Shown here one piece after another: positions 1-5,415 of a stretch of 5,779 nucleotides of DNA. A program made the position numbers and the translations under genes. A model generated the notes under the pieces. That model made no database searches. It had not been told where the DNA came from and worked only from the letters and a program-made list of their open reading frames with translations. Every line of letters begins with the position of its first letter. Positions within the stretch are counted from its first letter, which is position 1. Origin of the DNA: Gammaproteobacteria bacterium (GTDB lineage Bacteria; Pseudomonadota; Gammaproteobacteria; Pseudomonadales; Azotimanducaceae_A); contig JAPOON010000496.1 in NCBI GenBank assembly GCA_026713405.1, positions 1-5,779 of the forward strand. Direction: 5' to 3'.

Positions 1-273
1 CATGAACCAGTGCACCACCGACATTGAGATCATGTCAGCCAGGCCCTTCAGTTTCAGGAAGATGTGGGTGCGGTGCGCCCAGGGACAGGCGTGGCCGATG
101 TAGAGGTGATAACGCCCGGATTCGGCCCTGAAGCCTCCTGCGCCTGTCGGCCCCGGCGCGCCGTCGGGTGTTATCCAGTTTCGGAACTGCGATTCGGCCC
201 GGACGAACCGGCCCTCTCGGGTTCTCTTGTCGAAACGGTCCTGCACCCACTTGCCGTCAATCAGCATTCCCAT
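1..273 (-). CDS. yqjG: Glutathionyl-hydroquinone reductase (Xi-class GST), N-terminal part
   Basis: Reads from an ATG at 273 down to the window edge: 91 codons without a stop, 3' end missing. The family (E. coli YqjG, yeast ECM4, Sphingobium PcpF) reduces glutathionyl-hydroquinones to hydroquinones in the cytosol, using a catalytic cysteine and glutathione. Seen here: the N-terminal MGMLIDGKWV, then FRNWITPDGAPGPTG (residues 30-44), RYHLYIGHACPWAHRT (54-69) and the start of the thioredoxin-like fold. Cys63 in CPWAHR is the expected nucleophile and sits at the family's usual position. The start is supported by this alignment; the only Shine-Dalgarno-like sequence is a weak GGGGA at about 281-285. 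A palindromic element begins 18 bases upstream of the start codon, so the native promoter is either inside it, beyond it or lost. The gene is transcribed away from the HIT gene. The family call is very secure; the substrate in this organism is unknown. Confidence 0.95.
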   Translation of the reverse strand, partial: MGMLIDGKWVQDRFDKRTREGRFVRAESQFRNWITPDGAPGPTGAGGFRAESGRYHLYIGHACPWAHRTHIFLKLKGLADMISMSVVHWFM

Positions 274-291
274 GTGTGAATCCCCGGGTTG

Positions 292-325
292 GGGCCTGTC
301 AATACTATCTGAGCGGTCTCTGCCG
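292..325 (+). repeat. Left terminal inverted repeat of the palindromic element
   Basis: 34 bases, inverted relative to 413-446 with mismatches at arm positions 12, 21 and 30. On the minus strand it carries TTGACA (297-302) pointing toward the reductase gene. Confidence 0.8.
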
Positions 326-350
326 AGAGTTGTCTTTTCGTCCGGCAAGG

Positions 351-391
351 CGGCGCGAAGGCGGTGTGGCCAAACCACGCTCCTTGCGCCG
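351..391. repeat. Internal hairpin at the centre of the palindromic element
   Basis: CGGCGC (351-356) pairs with GCGCCG (386-391), AAGG (358-361) with CCTT (382-385), and GTGG (366-369) with CCAC (375-378) around a CCAAA loop. Between these are single-base bulges at 357 and 362 and two G-T wobbles. It lies close to the middle of the larger inverted repeat, as expected if the entire element folds on itself. Confidence 0.6.
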
Positions 392-412
392 TGATTCGCG
401 CAGGTTCAGACC

Positions 413-446
413 CGGCGGAGACCGCCCAGATAGTGTTGACAGGCCC
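413..446 (-). repeat. Right terminal inverted repeat of the palindromic element
   Basis: Partner of 292-325. On the plus strand it carries TTGACA at 436-441, directed toward the HIT gene, but no good -10 hexamer follows at 16-18 bases. Confidence 0.8.
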
Positions 447-642
447 TGGTTCGTGTCGAATTGCCGGATGATGTCACGTCGGGCGTTCCGGCCGCCACCC
501 CGCAGGCCCGGCCTGGCGTTGCACACGCTGATTCGGCAATGACATTGCTTGCGAGCCGTTCGTACCGCGTGTCGTCCGGTCTGCCTGCTGCGCCCGGCCT
601 CGCCGAAGCACCGTCTGTCTGACCGGGTTTCAGGCTGATAGT
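447..642. other. Non-coding stretch between the palindromic element and the HIT gene
   Basis: Open frames crossing it are antisense or out-of-frame shadows with low-complexity Arg/Ala/Gly composition. I see only short GC palindromes, such as CAGGC-CCG-GCCTG at 512-524, and no convincing promoter or terminator. It presumably holds the HIT promoter and leader, which I cannot place. Confidence 0.5.
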
Positions 643-1077
643 ATGCGCGCCATGGCCTACGACCCAAACAACATATTCGCCAAGATCCTGCGCGGCGAAG
701 CGAGTGCGCACACGGTCCTCGACGAAGAACACTGCCTGGCTTTCATGGACCTCATGCCCCAGGCCCCCGGCCATACGCTGGTGATCCCGCGGGAGCCGGC
801 GGAGAACCTGTTCGACATGAGCGATGAGGGCCTGTCGCATCTGATTCTCGCGACGAAGCGGGTGGCCCGGGCGGTACGGGCGGCGTTCAACCCGCCCGGA
901 ATGATGATTGCCCAGCTGAACGGCGCCGAGGCCGGGCAGACGGTTTTTCACATCCATTTCCACGTCATTCCCCGGGAAGGCGGCGTGGCGATGCCGTTGC
1001 ATGCCCGTAGCATGGCCGATGCGGCAGAACTCGCCGAACACGCGGCGAGGATACGCGCGCAGCTAGCCGCTGCCTGA
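643..1077 (+). CDS. HIT family protein (histidine triad nucleotide-binding hydrolase)
   Basis: 144 residues. HIT proteins are small cytosolic dimers that bind purine nucleotides and hydrolyse phosphoramidates, dinucleoside polyphosphates or AMP-conjugates. Seen: the N-terminal DPNNIFAKILRGE (7-19), PQAPGHTLVIPR (39-50), the conserved Asn in QLNG (91-94), and the signature AGQTVFHIHFHVIPR (97-111) with the triad His103, His105 and His107; His105 is the expected nucleophile. Length is normal for the family. The start is uncertain: ATG 643 has a weak CAGG at 631-634 with 8-base spacing, but homologues usually begin MAYDPNN, which corresponds to ATG 652 three codons later. It is followed by the SCP2 gene after 49 bases with no visible terminator, so it may be the first gene of the cluster. 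HIT genes are found in many contexts, so a specific link with sulfation is an inference. Confidence 0.95.
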   Translation: MRAMAYDPNNIFAKILRGEASAHTVLDEEHCLAFMDLMPQAPGHTLVIPREPAENLFDMSDEGLSHLILATKRVARAVRAAFNPPGMMIAQLNGAEAGQTVFHIHFHVIPREGGVAMPLHARSMADAAELAEHAARIRAQLAAA

Positions 1078-1126
1078 GAGCGCCACACCCCCCTTCCAGC
1101 CTGTTTCTACACGAGGGACGCAAACC

Positions 1127-1429
1127 ATGAAGATGGAAGAAATCTGTGCCGACATGACGGAGAAGGCCGGCTTGATCGACCCGCTGGGCAAGACCCTCCT
1201 GTTCCAGCTCGACGATGAGCGCCTGCTGGTCGACGGCACGGGGGACGGCAATCTCGTTTCCATCGTGACGGGCCGGGAGGTGGAGGCGGAGTGCACGGTG
1301 CGCATGTCCCTCGACACCTACGGCAAACTCCAGAGAAAGGAAATCAAGCCGTTCATGGCTGTCGCATCCGGGAAGATCAAGGTAGCCGGTGACTTTTCGA
1401 TTGCGGCGAAGCTCAAGAAGCTGACCTGA
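1127..1429 (+). CDS. Stand-alone SCP2 sterol/lipid-binding domain protein
   Basis: 100 residues, essentially one SCP2 domain with nothing added, the usual size for bacterial single-domain members. SCP2 folds form a hydrophobic tunnel that binds sterols, fatty acids or acyl-CoA. Seen: the strand pattern LLFQLDDERLLVDGTGDG (24-41), ECTVRMSLDTY (55-65), then the family's C-terminal signature with KPFMAVASGKIKVAGDFSIA (74-93) and the final AKLKKL helix. No signal peptide or membrane segment, so it is cytosolic. The start is well supported by GAGGGA at 1113-1118, 8 bases before the ATG. The stop codon is 6 bases from the GTG of the sulfotransferase and the likely Shine-Dalgarno of that gene (GAGG, 1428-1431) overlaps this stop, which argues for translational coupling. 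I infer that it carries or presents a hydrophobic substrate to the neighbouring enzymes; the ligand is not evident. Confidence 0.93.
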   Translation: MKMEEICADMTEKAGLIDPLGKTLLFQLDDERLLVDGTGDGNLVSIVTGREVEAECTVRMSLDTYGKLQRKEIKPFMAVASGKIKVAGDFSIAAKLKKLT

Positions 1430-1435
1430 GGCCGC

Positions 1436-2704
1436 GTGTTCGACTCCCCTGTCGCCATCGAGCATTCGAGGAGCCTCAGAATCTTCAATGCCGCCGGCGC
1501 AGTCGCCGGGCGCCTGGGGCTCGACCTGTTCCGCCTGGACCGCGACCGCATTCTGGACAAGGCGGCTCGAGCAGCGGGCTTTTCCTTTGTCGACGATGCG
1601 ATGACGGAAGGGCTCGATCGGCTGATCGCCTCGCTCGAGGCCGATTCCGGCCTGAACCCGTTCGGCGCCTTCGCGCTGAACCGCACCATCCAGAGAATGG
1701 CCGAGTCCCGCTTCCGGGTGGAGAAGGCCATCGCCGAACGCCCGGAGATTCTCGAAGAACCGATCACCGAGCCGGTGTTCATCATCGGCATGCCGCGGTC
1801 CGGAACGTCGATTCTGCAGGCGCTGCTGTTCCGGGACGCCGCGCACCGCTCGCCCCTTTCCTGGGAGTGCCTGCTGCCGTACCCCGCGCCGACGCCCGAC
1901 GACTACCTGGACAACGACCGCATCGCTGCCATACGCAAGGAGTTCGACCAGATCTTCAAGCTGGTTCCGGACTTCAGGAAGAAGCACTACATGGAAGCCG
2001 ACTCGCCCCAGGAGTGCGTTGGGGTCACGGCGCTGAATTTCACCAGTTTTCAGTACATGGCGACGGCCTACCTGCCCGGCTACCACGAGTGGTTCTTCGA
2101 CGCCGCCGACCAGTTGGCGAACATGCGCTGGCACAAGAGGTTTCTGCAGTTCCTGCAGTCGGGGGGTGTGCGCAGAACCCGGTGGCTGCTGAAGTCTCCG
2201 GTACACCTCATGCGCCTGAAGGCCTTGTTCGAGGTCTATCCCGATGCGCGGGTCATCATGCCGCACCGGCACCCGTCGAGCGTCGTGCCTTCCCTGACCA
2301 GCCTGGTCTCGTCCATGCGGTCCCTGTATTCCGACACCGAGAACGTCGAGCGAACGGGTCGCGAGCAACTGCGCCTGTGGGCGGGGTACTTCGATCGGTT
2401 TCTGAATGCCCGCCAGGCATTGAATCGGGAAGGCCAGTTCGTCGACCTCGAATTCGATGACTTCGTGGAAGACCCGATGAGCGTGGTGAAAGGCATATAC
2501 GGTAGGTTTGGATGGCGTCTCGATGAGGCGAGCGCGGCCCGCATGCAAGCCTTCCTCGAGAGCGAACGAAAGGACAAGCACGGCAGGCACGAATATTCGC
2601 TGGACATGTTCGGGCTGGATTCCGCCGAGATCGAAAACCACTTCTCGGGCTATCTGGAATTCCTGGATGGCCTGGATGCGGTGCGGGACCGGCGGATCGC
2701 CTGA
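1436..2704 (+). CDS. Sulfotransferase family protein (Sulfotransfer_3 type)
   Basis: 422 residues from a GTG start. The family transfers sulfate from PAPS to a hydroxyl acceptor. Seen: a helical N-terminal extension (1-110), then the 5'-phosphosulfate-binding loop EPVFIIGMPRSGTSILQALL (112-131) with PRSGTS at 120-125; WLLKSPVHLMRLKALFEVYP (250-269) and ARVIMPHRHPSSVVPSLTSL (271-290), the region expected to bind the 3'-phosphate of PAPS; and KHGRHEYSLDMFGLD (381-395), a C-terminal motif common in this bacterial group. No signal peptide or transmembrane segment. GTG 1436 is chosen because the frame opens there, GAGG at 1428-1431 lies 4 bases upstream, and it follows the SCP2 stop closely. The DUF1214 gene follows after 43 bases. 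Proteins of this type are often found near lipid and steroid metabolism genes in actinobacteria and proteobacteria; the acceptor here is unknown. A 609-residue open frame on the opposite strand is a composition artefact. Confidence 0.93.
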   Translation: MFDSPVAIEHSRSLRIFNAAGAVAGRLGLDLFRLDRDRILDKAARAAGFSFVDDAMTEGLDRLIASLEADSGLNPFGAFALNRTIQRMAESRFRVEKAIAERPEILEEPITEPVFIIGMPRSGTSILQALLFRDAAHRSPLSWECLLPYPAPTPDDYLDNDRIAAIRKEFDQIFKLVPDFRKKHYMEADSPQECVGVTALNFTSFQYMATAYLPGYHEWFFDAADQLANMRWHKRFLQFLQSGGVRRTRWLLKSPVHLMRLKALFEVYPDARVIMPHRHPSSVVPSLTSLVSSMRSLYSDTENVERTGREQLRLWAGYFDRFLNARQALNREGQFVDLEFDDFVEDPMSVVKGIYGRFGWRLDEASAARMQAFLESERKDKHGRHEYSLDMFGLDSAEIENHFSGYLEFLDGLDAVRDRRIA

Positions 2705-2747
2705 AGGCCGCGGCGGAATATACGGAACAACCGGGAATGGACAGATC

Positions 2748-3797
2748 ATGCAAAGCAAGGAAGCCCTGAACGAATTTCTCGATGTGATCCGCAATGCGGA
2801 CCAGACCTTCCTCGATCCGGAAAAAGGGTTGGATCACCAGGGCAAGGTCGACGGTTACCGGCACATCTTCCACCTGCTGCAGACCGCGGTGGACTTCTAC
2901 CTGCACAACGACCCCCTGCGGCCGCAGCTCATGCTGCTCTCCGACGGCAACCGCAAGCTCTACGGCGACAACGTCGACGCGGTCTACTACTTCACGCAGG
3001 TGCGCGGCGACCAGGAGTACGTCATCAGGGGGCAGCGCTTCGACAGCTGCTACCTGAGCTTCTGCCTCTACGGCGGCGACCCGCACGGCGAACTGGCGGA
3101 CCGGGTATCGCTCAACCTCAATCAGCGAGACATCGCCTTCGAGGAGGATGGCTCGTTCGAGATAAAGCTGACGCCGAGTCCCCAGCAACCCAACGAATTC
3201 CGGATCGATCCGGACTCGGTGACGCTGTTCACCCGCGAATACTTCTTCGACCGCGCCAATTCGCGCGAGAGCCTGCTCAGCATCGAGAACGTCGCGCCGC
3301 AACCCGCCCGGCTGCCGCTCACGGACGAGCAACTGGCAAGGCGCATCCGCACCATGGCGATGTTCTTCCAGTGCACGACCTGGGTCGCGCCCCTGCCGGT
3401 GCAGTTTCCCATCAACGTGTTCCTGCCGCCCTTCGAGTTCGATGCGGAGCAGGGCGGCTGGGGAACCGTCGACAACGTCTACTGCTTCTGCCGCTACCGC
3501 CTGGAGGAAAACGAATACCTCAAGATTCGTTTCCGGTCACCACAAGCCTGTTACTGGGGCCTGCAGACCTGGAATTTCCTGATGCAGTCCACCAACTACG
3601 ACGACTTTCAGGTCTGCCTGAACGAGCGGACCGCGGTCGCCGAGCCCGACGGCAGCTATGTCATCCACCTGAGCCACAGACCCGTCGAGCACAACTGGAT
3701 CAGTACCGCCGGCTACAGCGAGGCGATCATCTTCATCCGCTGGCTGCTCGCCGAGGAGATGCCGGAAACGCCCACCCTCGAACTTCTGGAATGGTAG
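2748..3797 (+). CDS. DUF1214 domain-containing protein
   Basis: 349 residues. The C-terminal third matches the DUF1214 pattern: YLKIRFRSPQACYWGLQTWN (257-276), then DGSYVIHLSHR (301-311) and HNWISTAGYSEAIIFIRWLL (315-334). The N-terminal half (1-200) resembles the extension seen in DUF1214 proteins, with a helical start and a beta-rich middle (DAVYYFTQVRGDQEYVIRG, 77-95). The biochemical function of the family is not established. No signal peptide or membrane helix is apparent. The open frame extends back to 2508 inside the sulfotransferase, but that part has shadow-like composition; ATG 2748 lies 43 bases after the sulfotransferase stop and begins a normal helical N-terminus. Its Shine-Dalgarno is weak (GGGA at 2733-2736, 11 bases away). 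Position directly after the sulfotransferase suggests it acts on the same substrate or product, which is an inference. Confidence 0.9.
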   Translation: MQSKEALNEFLDVIRNADQTFLDPEKGLDHQGKVDGYRHIFHLLQTAVDFYLHNDPLRPQLMLLSDGNRKLYGDNVDAVYYFTQVRGDQEYVIRGQRFDSCYLSFCLYGGDPHGELADRVSLNLNQRDIAFEEDGSFEIKLTPSPQQPNEFRIDPDSVTLFTREYFFDRANSRESLLSIENVAPQPARLPLTDEQLARRIRTMAMFFQCTTWVAPLPVQFPINVFLPPFEFDAEQGGWGTVDNVYCFCRYRLEENEYLKIRFRSPQACYWGLQTWNFLMQSTNYDDFQVCLNERTAVAEPDGSYVIHLSHRPVEHNWISTAGYSEAIIFIRWLLAEEMPETPTLELLEW

Positions 3798-3871
3798 ATA
3801 TCGGAGGCCCGTACCGTATGCCCACTCGGTGTTTGGGAAAGCCACTTCCGGAAACAATCGCTTCCCGCGAG

Positions 3872-4642
3872 CTATAGAGATTCTTCCAGAAACCGCTCCT
3901 GCAACCGCCGCATCCCGTGCAGCCAGCGGTCGTAGTCGGACGTCTTGCGCTTGATGTATTCCGCGACTTCCGGGTGCGTCAGCACGAGAAAGCGCTCTTC
4001 CCTGAGCGCTTCGATCACGGCATCCGCCGCCTGTTCCGGCTCGATCATGCCATCCACCGCGGCAACGCCGGGACCGTCAGCCGTCATGGCGGTGCGCACC
4101 GCCTGCGGGCAGAGCACCGAGACCTTGATACCCTGCCGGCCGTGGGTGATGGCGATCCACTCGGCCAGGGCGACGGCCGCGTGCTTGGTGACCGCGTAGG
4201 TGACGGAGCCGATCTGCGTGAGCAGCCCGGCGGCCGACGCGGTATTCAGCAGGTAGCCACCGCCGCGGGCTATCATGCGCCGCACCAGGTGGCGCGCGGC
4301 CCAGACGTGCGCCATGGTGTTGACCCGCCAGATGGCATCCCACACCTCGTCCGGCTCATCGAGTTCCCGGCCCGTGCTGATGCCCGCATTGGAGCAGAAC
4401 AGATCGATCGGCCCGATGTCGCTTTCCGTGGCGTCGATGAGCGAGACGATGTCCTGCTCCACACCGACATCGACCCGCCGGCTGGTGCCGCCGATGGCCG
4501 AGGCGACTGCGGCGGCGCCGTCGCCGTTCAGGTCGGCCACCACCACGTGCCGCGCACCCTCTGCCGCAAAGCGCTCGCACATCGCCCTGCCGATCCCGCT
4601 GGCGCCGCCGGTAACGACGACGACCCTGTTCGCGACTTCCAT
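3872..4642 (-). CDS. SDR family NAD(P)-dependent oxidoreductase
   Basis: 256 residues, the normal length of a classical short-chain dehydrogenase/reductase. Seen: the Rossmann glycine motif TGGASGIG (11-18); Asp37 in VVVADLNG at the end of beta-2, which favours NAD(H); DV (58-59); SNAG (84-87, variant of NNAG); Asn108; Ser136 in NTASAAG; and Tyr149-x3-Lys153 in TYAVTKHA, so the catalytic tetrad is complete. After beta-6 the usual PG turn is replaced by CPQAVRT (178-184), a variant known from a group of SDRs. The C-terminal [13 protein letters not shown] (236-248) also fits that subgroup. The start is supported by GGGGAG (4648-4653 on the plus strand), 5 bases upstream. It converges on the DUF1214 gene with 74 bases between and diverges from the membrane protein gene. 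A concentric dyad lies 13-61 bases upstream. It acts on an alcohol/ketone substrate that cannot be named from sequence. Confidence 0.95.
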   Translation of the reverse strand: MEVANRVVVVTGGASGIGRAMCERFAAEGARHVVVADLNGDGAAAVASAIGGTSRRVDVGVEQDIVSLIDATESDIGPIDLFCSNAGISTGRELDEPDEVWDAIWRVNTMAHVWAARHLVRRMIARGGGYLLNTASAAGLLTQIGSVTYAVTKHAAVALAEWIAITHGRQGIKVSVLCPQAVRTAMTADGPGVAAVDGMIEPEQAADAVIEALREERFLVLTHPEVAEYIKRKTSDYDRWLHGMRRLQERFLEESL

Positions 4643-4655
4643 GCCTGCTCCCCGA

Positions 4656-4703
4656 TCACTGGATGTGGCAACCGTAGACGTTTACGGCGCCTGGCACCAG
4701 TGA
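4656..4703. promoter_or_regulatory. Concentric inverted repeat upstream of the SDR gene (candidate operator)
   Basis: The inner palindrome CCGTAGACGTTTACGG (4672-4687) has 7 of 8 perfect pairs plus one G-T. The outer arms TCACTGG (4656-4662) and CCAGTGA (4697-4703) pair 7 of 7 and share exactly the same centre, between 4679 and 4680. The site lies 13-61 bases upstream of the SDR ATG, suited to a dimeric repressor site (TetR-like, for example) or to a hairpin in the SDR leader RNA next to its Shine-Dalgarno. No regulator gene is in the window. Confidence 0.45.
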
Positions 4704-4743
4704 GGCGCACAGCGAGTTCCCGAAGGGCGGTTTTGATGGGTTG

Positions 4744-4788
4744 GGGCCGAATTGCGGCCCTTGGCAAGGGCTGGGCCACTCCCGGCCC
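4744..4788. repeat. Run of three short GC hairpins in the divergent intergenic region
   Basis: GGGCCG-AATTG-CGGCCC (4744-4760), CCCTT-GGC-AAGGG (4758-4770) and GGGCC-ACTCCC-GGCCC (4773-4788) lie one after another, the first two sharing CCC. No T tract follows, so they are not an ordinary terminator. They may be only a consequence of high GC. The remaining sequence of the 4643-4980 gap shows no coding potential. Confidence 0.3.
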
Positions 4789-4893
4789 CGGATTGTTCGA
4801 GCGGCCGCGCCTTGCTACGAACCCCGTGAGAAGCGCTGAAACCATAGGAACTTGTGGGACAGGACAGCAGCAGCCGGTCGAACGCAATCGCGC

Positions 4894-4921
4894 TTGGATT
4901 CCCGATCGGTGCGTCTATATG
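4894..4921 (+). promoter_or_regulatory. Weak sigma-70-like promoter candidate for the membrane protein gene
   Basis: TTGGAT (4894-4899) and TATATG (4916-4921) are separated by 16 bases. The -10 matches four of six consensus positions and the -35 three. A start near 4928 would give a leader of about 50 bases before ATG 4981. Confidence 0.3.
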
Positions 4922-4980
4922 CTGTCGCCATCGCGCACTGCCCTCGACCGGGCGTCCGCGCTGCAGTCGATGGAGTCTCA

Positions 4981-5403
4981 ATGGCATTGATCAGCGTTTT
5001 CCTGTTGGGATTCATTGAAATCAGCTTCCCGCTGCCGGTCATTCTCGCCATGGACGGGCCCATCGAGCCGGCGTTCCTGGTCATTGCCGTTTCGGGAACG
5101 CTCGGAACGCTGTTCTTCGTTTACCTGTCGCAACCGATCAGGCGCTGGCTGGTGCAGCGTTACGGCATGGACAGCGTGGTGTTCACCCGTACCGAGCGGT
5201 TCCTGGTGCGATACGGGTCGGTCGGGGTCGGCCTGCTCGCCCCGATGATTCTGGGGCACGCTCTGACTGCCGTCGCCGGCGTCGTGCTGGGGGCCCCGGC
5301 CAACAAGCTGGCGGCCTGGACGATCGCGGGCGTCTGGGTGTGGACCCTCATTTACTACGTCATGTTCCTGACTGGAGTATCGCTGATTACGAGCGGCGGC
5401 TGA
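4981..5403 (+). CDS. Small multi-pass membrane protein, unassigned (DedA-like features)
   Basis: 140 residues. Four hydrophobic stretches fit membrane helices at about 3-24, 31-50, 79-104 and 110-133, separated by a basic/polar loop (QPIRRWLVQRYGMDSVVFTR, 51-70). The segment ERFLVRYGSVGVGLLAPMIL (72-91), followed by GVVLGAP (100-106), recalls the 'helix, YG, then GLLAP.I.G...G..LG' layout of DedA/SNARE-associated and small multidrug-export-type membrane proteins, but the protein is shorter than a full DedA and I cannot make a firm family call. ATG 4981 is preferred over upstream starts (frame open to 4852) because GGAG at 4972-4975 is 5 bases before it and the hydrophobic N-terminus begins immediately. 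A conserved-looking Glu13 lies within the first helix. The dehydratase gene starts 12 bases after its stop, suggesting one transcript and possibly a role in transport or envelope function. Confidence 0.85.
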   Translation: MALISVFLLGFIEISFPLPVILAMDGPIEPAFLVIAVSGTLGTLFFVYLSQPIRRWLVQRYGMDSVVFTRTERFLVRYGSVGVGLLAPMILGHALTAVAGVVLGAPANKLAAWTIAGVWVWTLIYYVMFLTGVSLITSGG

Positions 5404-5415
5404 GCGGTTTTCGAC

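Larger units (their letters stand above)
292..446. mobile_element. 155-bp palindromic element with 34-bp terminal inverted repeats (MITE-like)
   Basis: The arms 292-325 and 413-446 are inverted copies that agree at 31 of 34 positions; all three differences are transitions. Both termini begin GGGCCTGTCAA reading inward. The 87 bases between them encode no credible protein, and 351-391 folds into a second hairpin, so the whole element can form one long interrupted stem-loop. A TG dinucleotide lies immediately outside each end (290-291 and 447-448), which could be a 2-bp target duplication but is weak evidence at that length. Short, non-coding, fully palindromic structure with long terminal repeats is typical of MITEs or of a collapsed insertion sequence mobilised in trans. 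I could not assign the termini to a named IS family. Alternatives are a structured RNA or a REP/BIME-type repeat. Confidence 0.6.

Noticed and set aside
436..464. A promoter reading from the right arm of the palindromic element toward the HIT gene
   Set aside because: The -35 TTGACA is perfect but the hexamers 16-18 bases downstream (for example AATTGC) do not resemble a -10 box.
619..644. A -10/-35-like pair just before the HIT start (CTGACC and TAGTAT)
   Set aside because: The spacing is only about 14 bases and the start point would fall at or past the start codon.
2508..2747. An 80-codon N-terminal extension of the DUF1214 frame into the sulfotransferase
   Set aside because: The extension overlaps conserved sulfotransferase sequence in another frame and has shadow-type composition. 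ATG 2748 gives a normal N-terminus just after the upstream stop.
965..2794. A 609-codon open frame on the minus strand opposite SCP2 and the sulfotransferase
   Set aside because: It lies antisense to two genes with clear family motifs, has repetitive Arg/Gly/Val/Gln composition and matches no domain I recognise. GC-rich DNA commonly leaves the antisense frame open.
3835..3866. A possible bidirectional terminator, GGGAAAGC (3835-3842) against GCTTCCC (3860-3866), between the convergent genes
   Set aside because: The stem is short with a bulge and a 17-base loop, and no T tract follows on either strand. I could not support it as a terminator.
3917..4990. A 357-codon plus-strand frame across the SDR and the following gap
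   Set aside because: It covers an SDR with a complete catalytic tetrad on the other strand; its own translation is rich in Arg, Gly and Asp without recognisable motifs.
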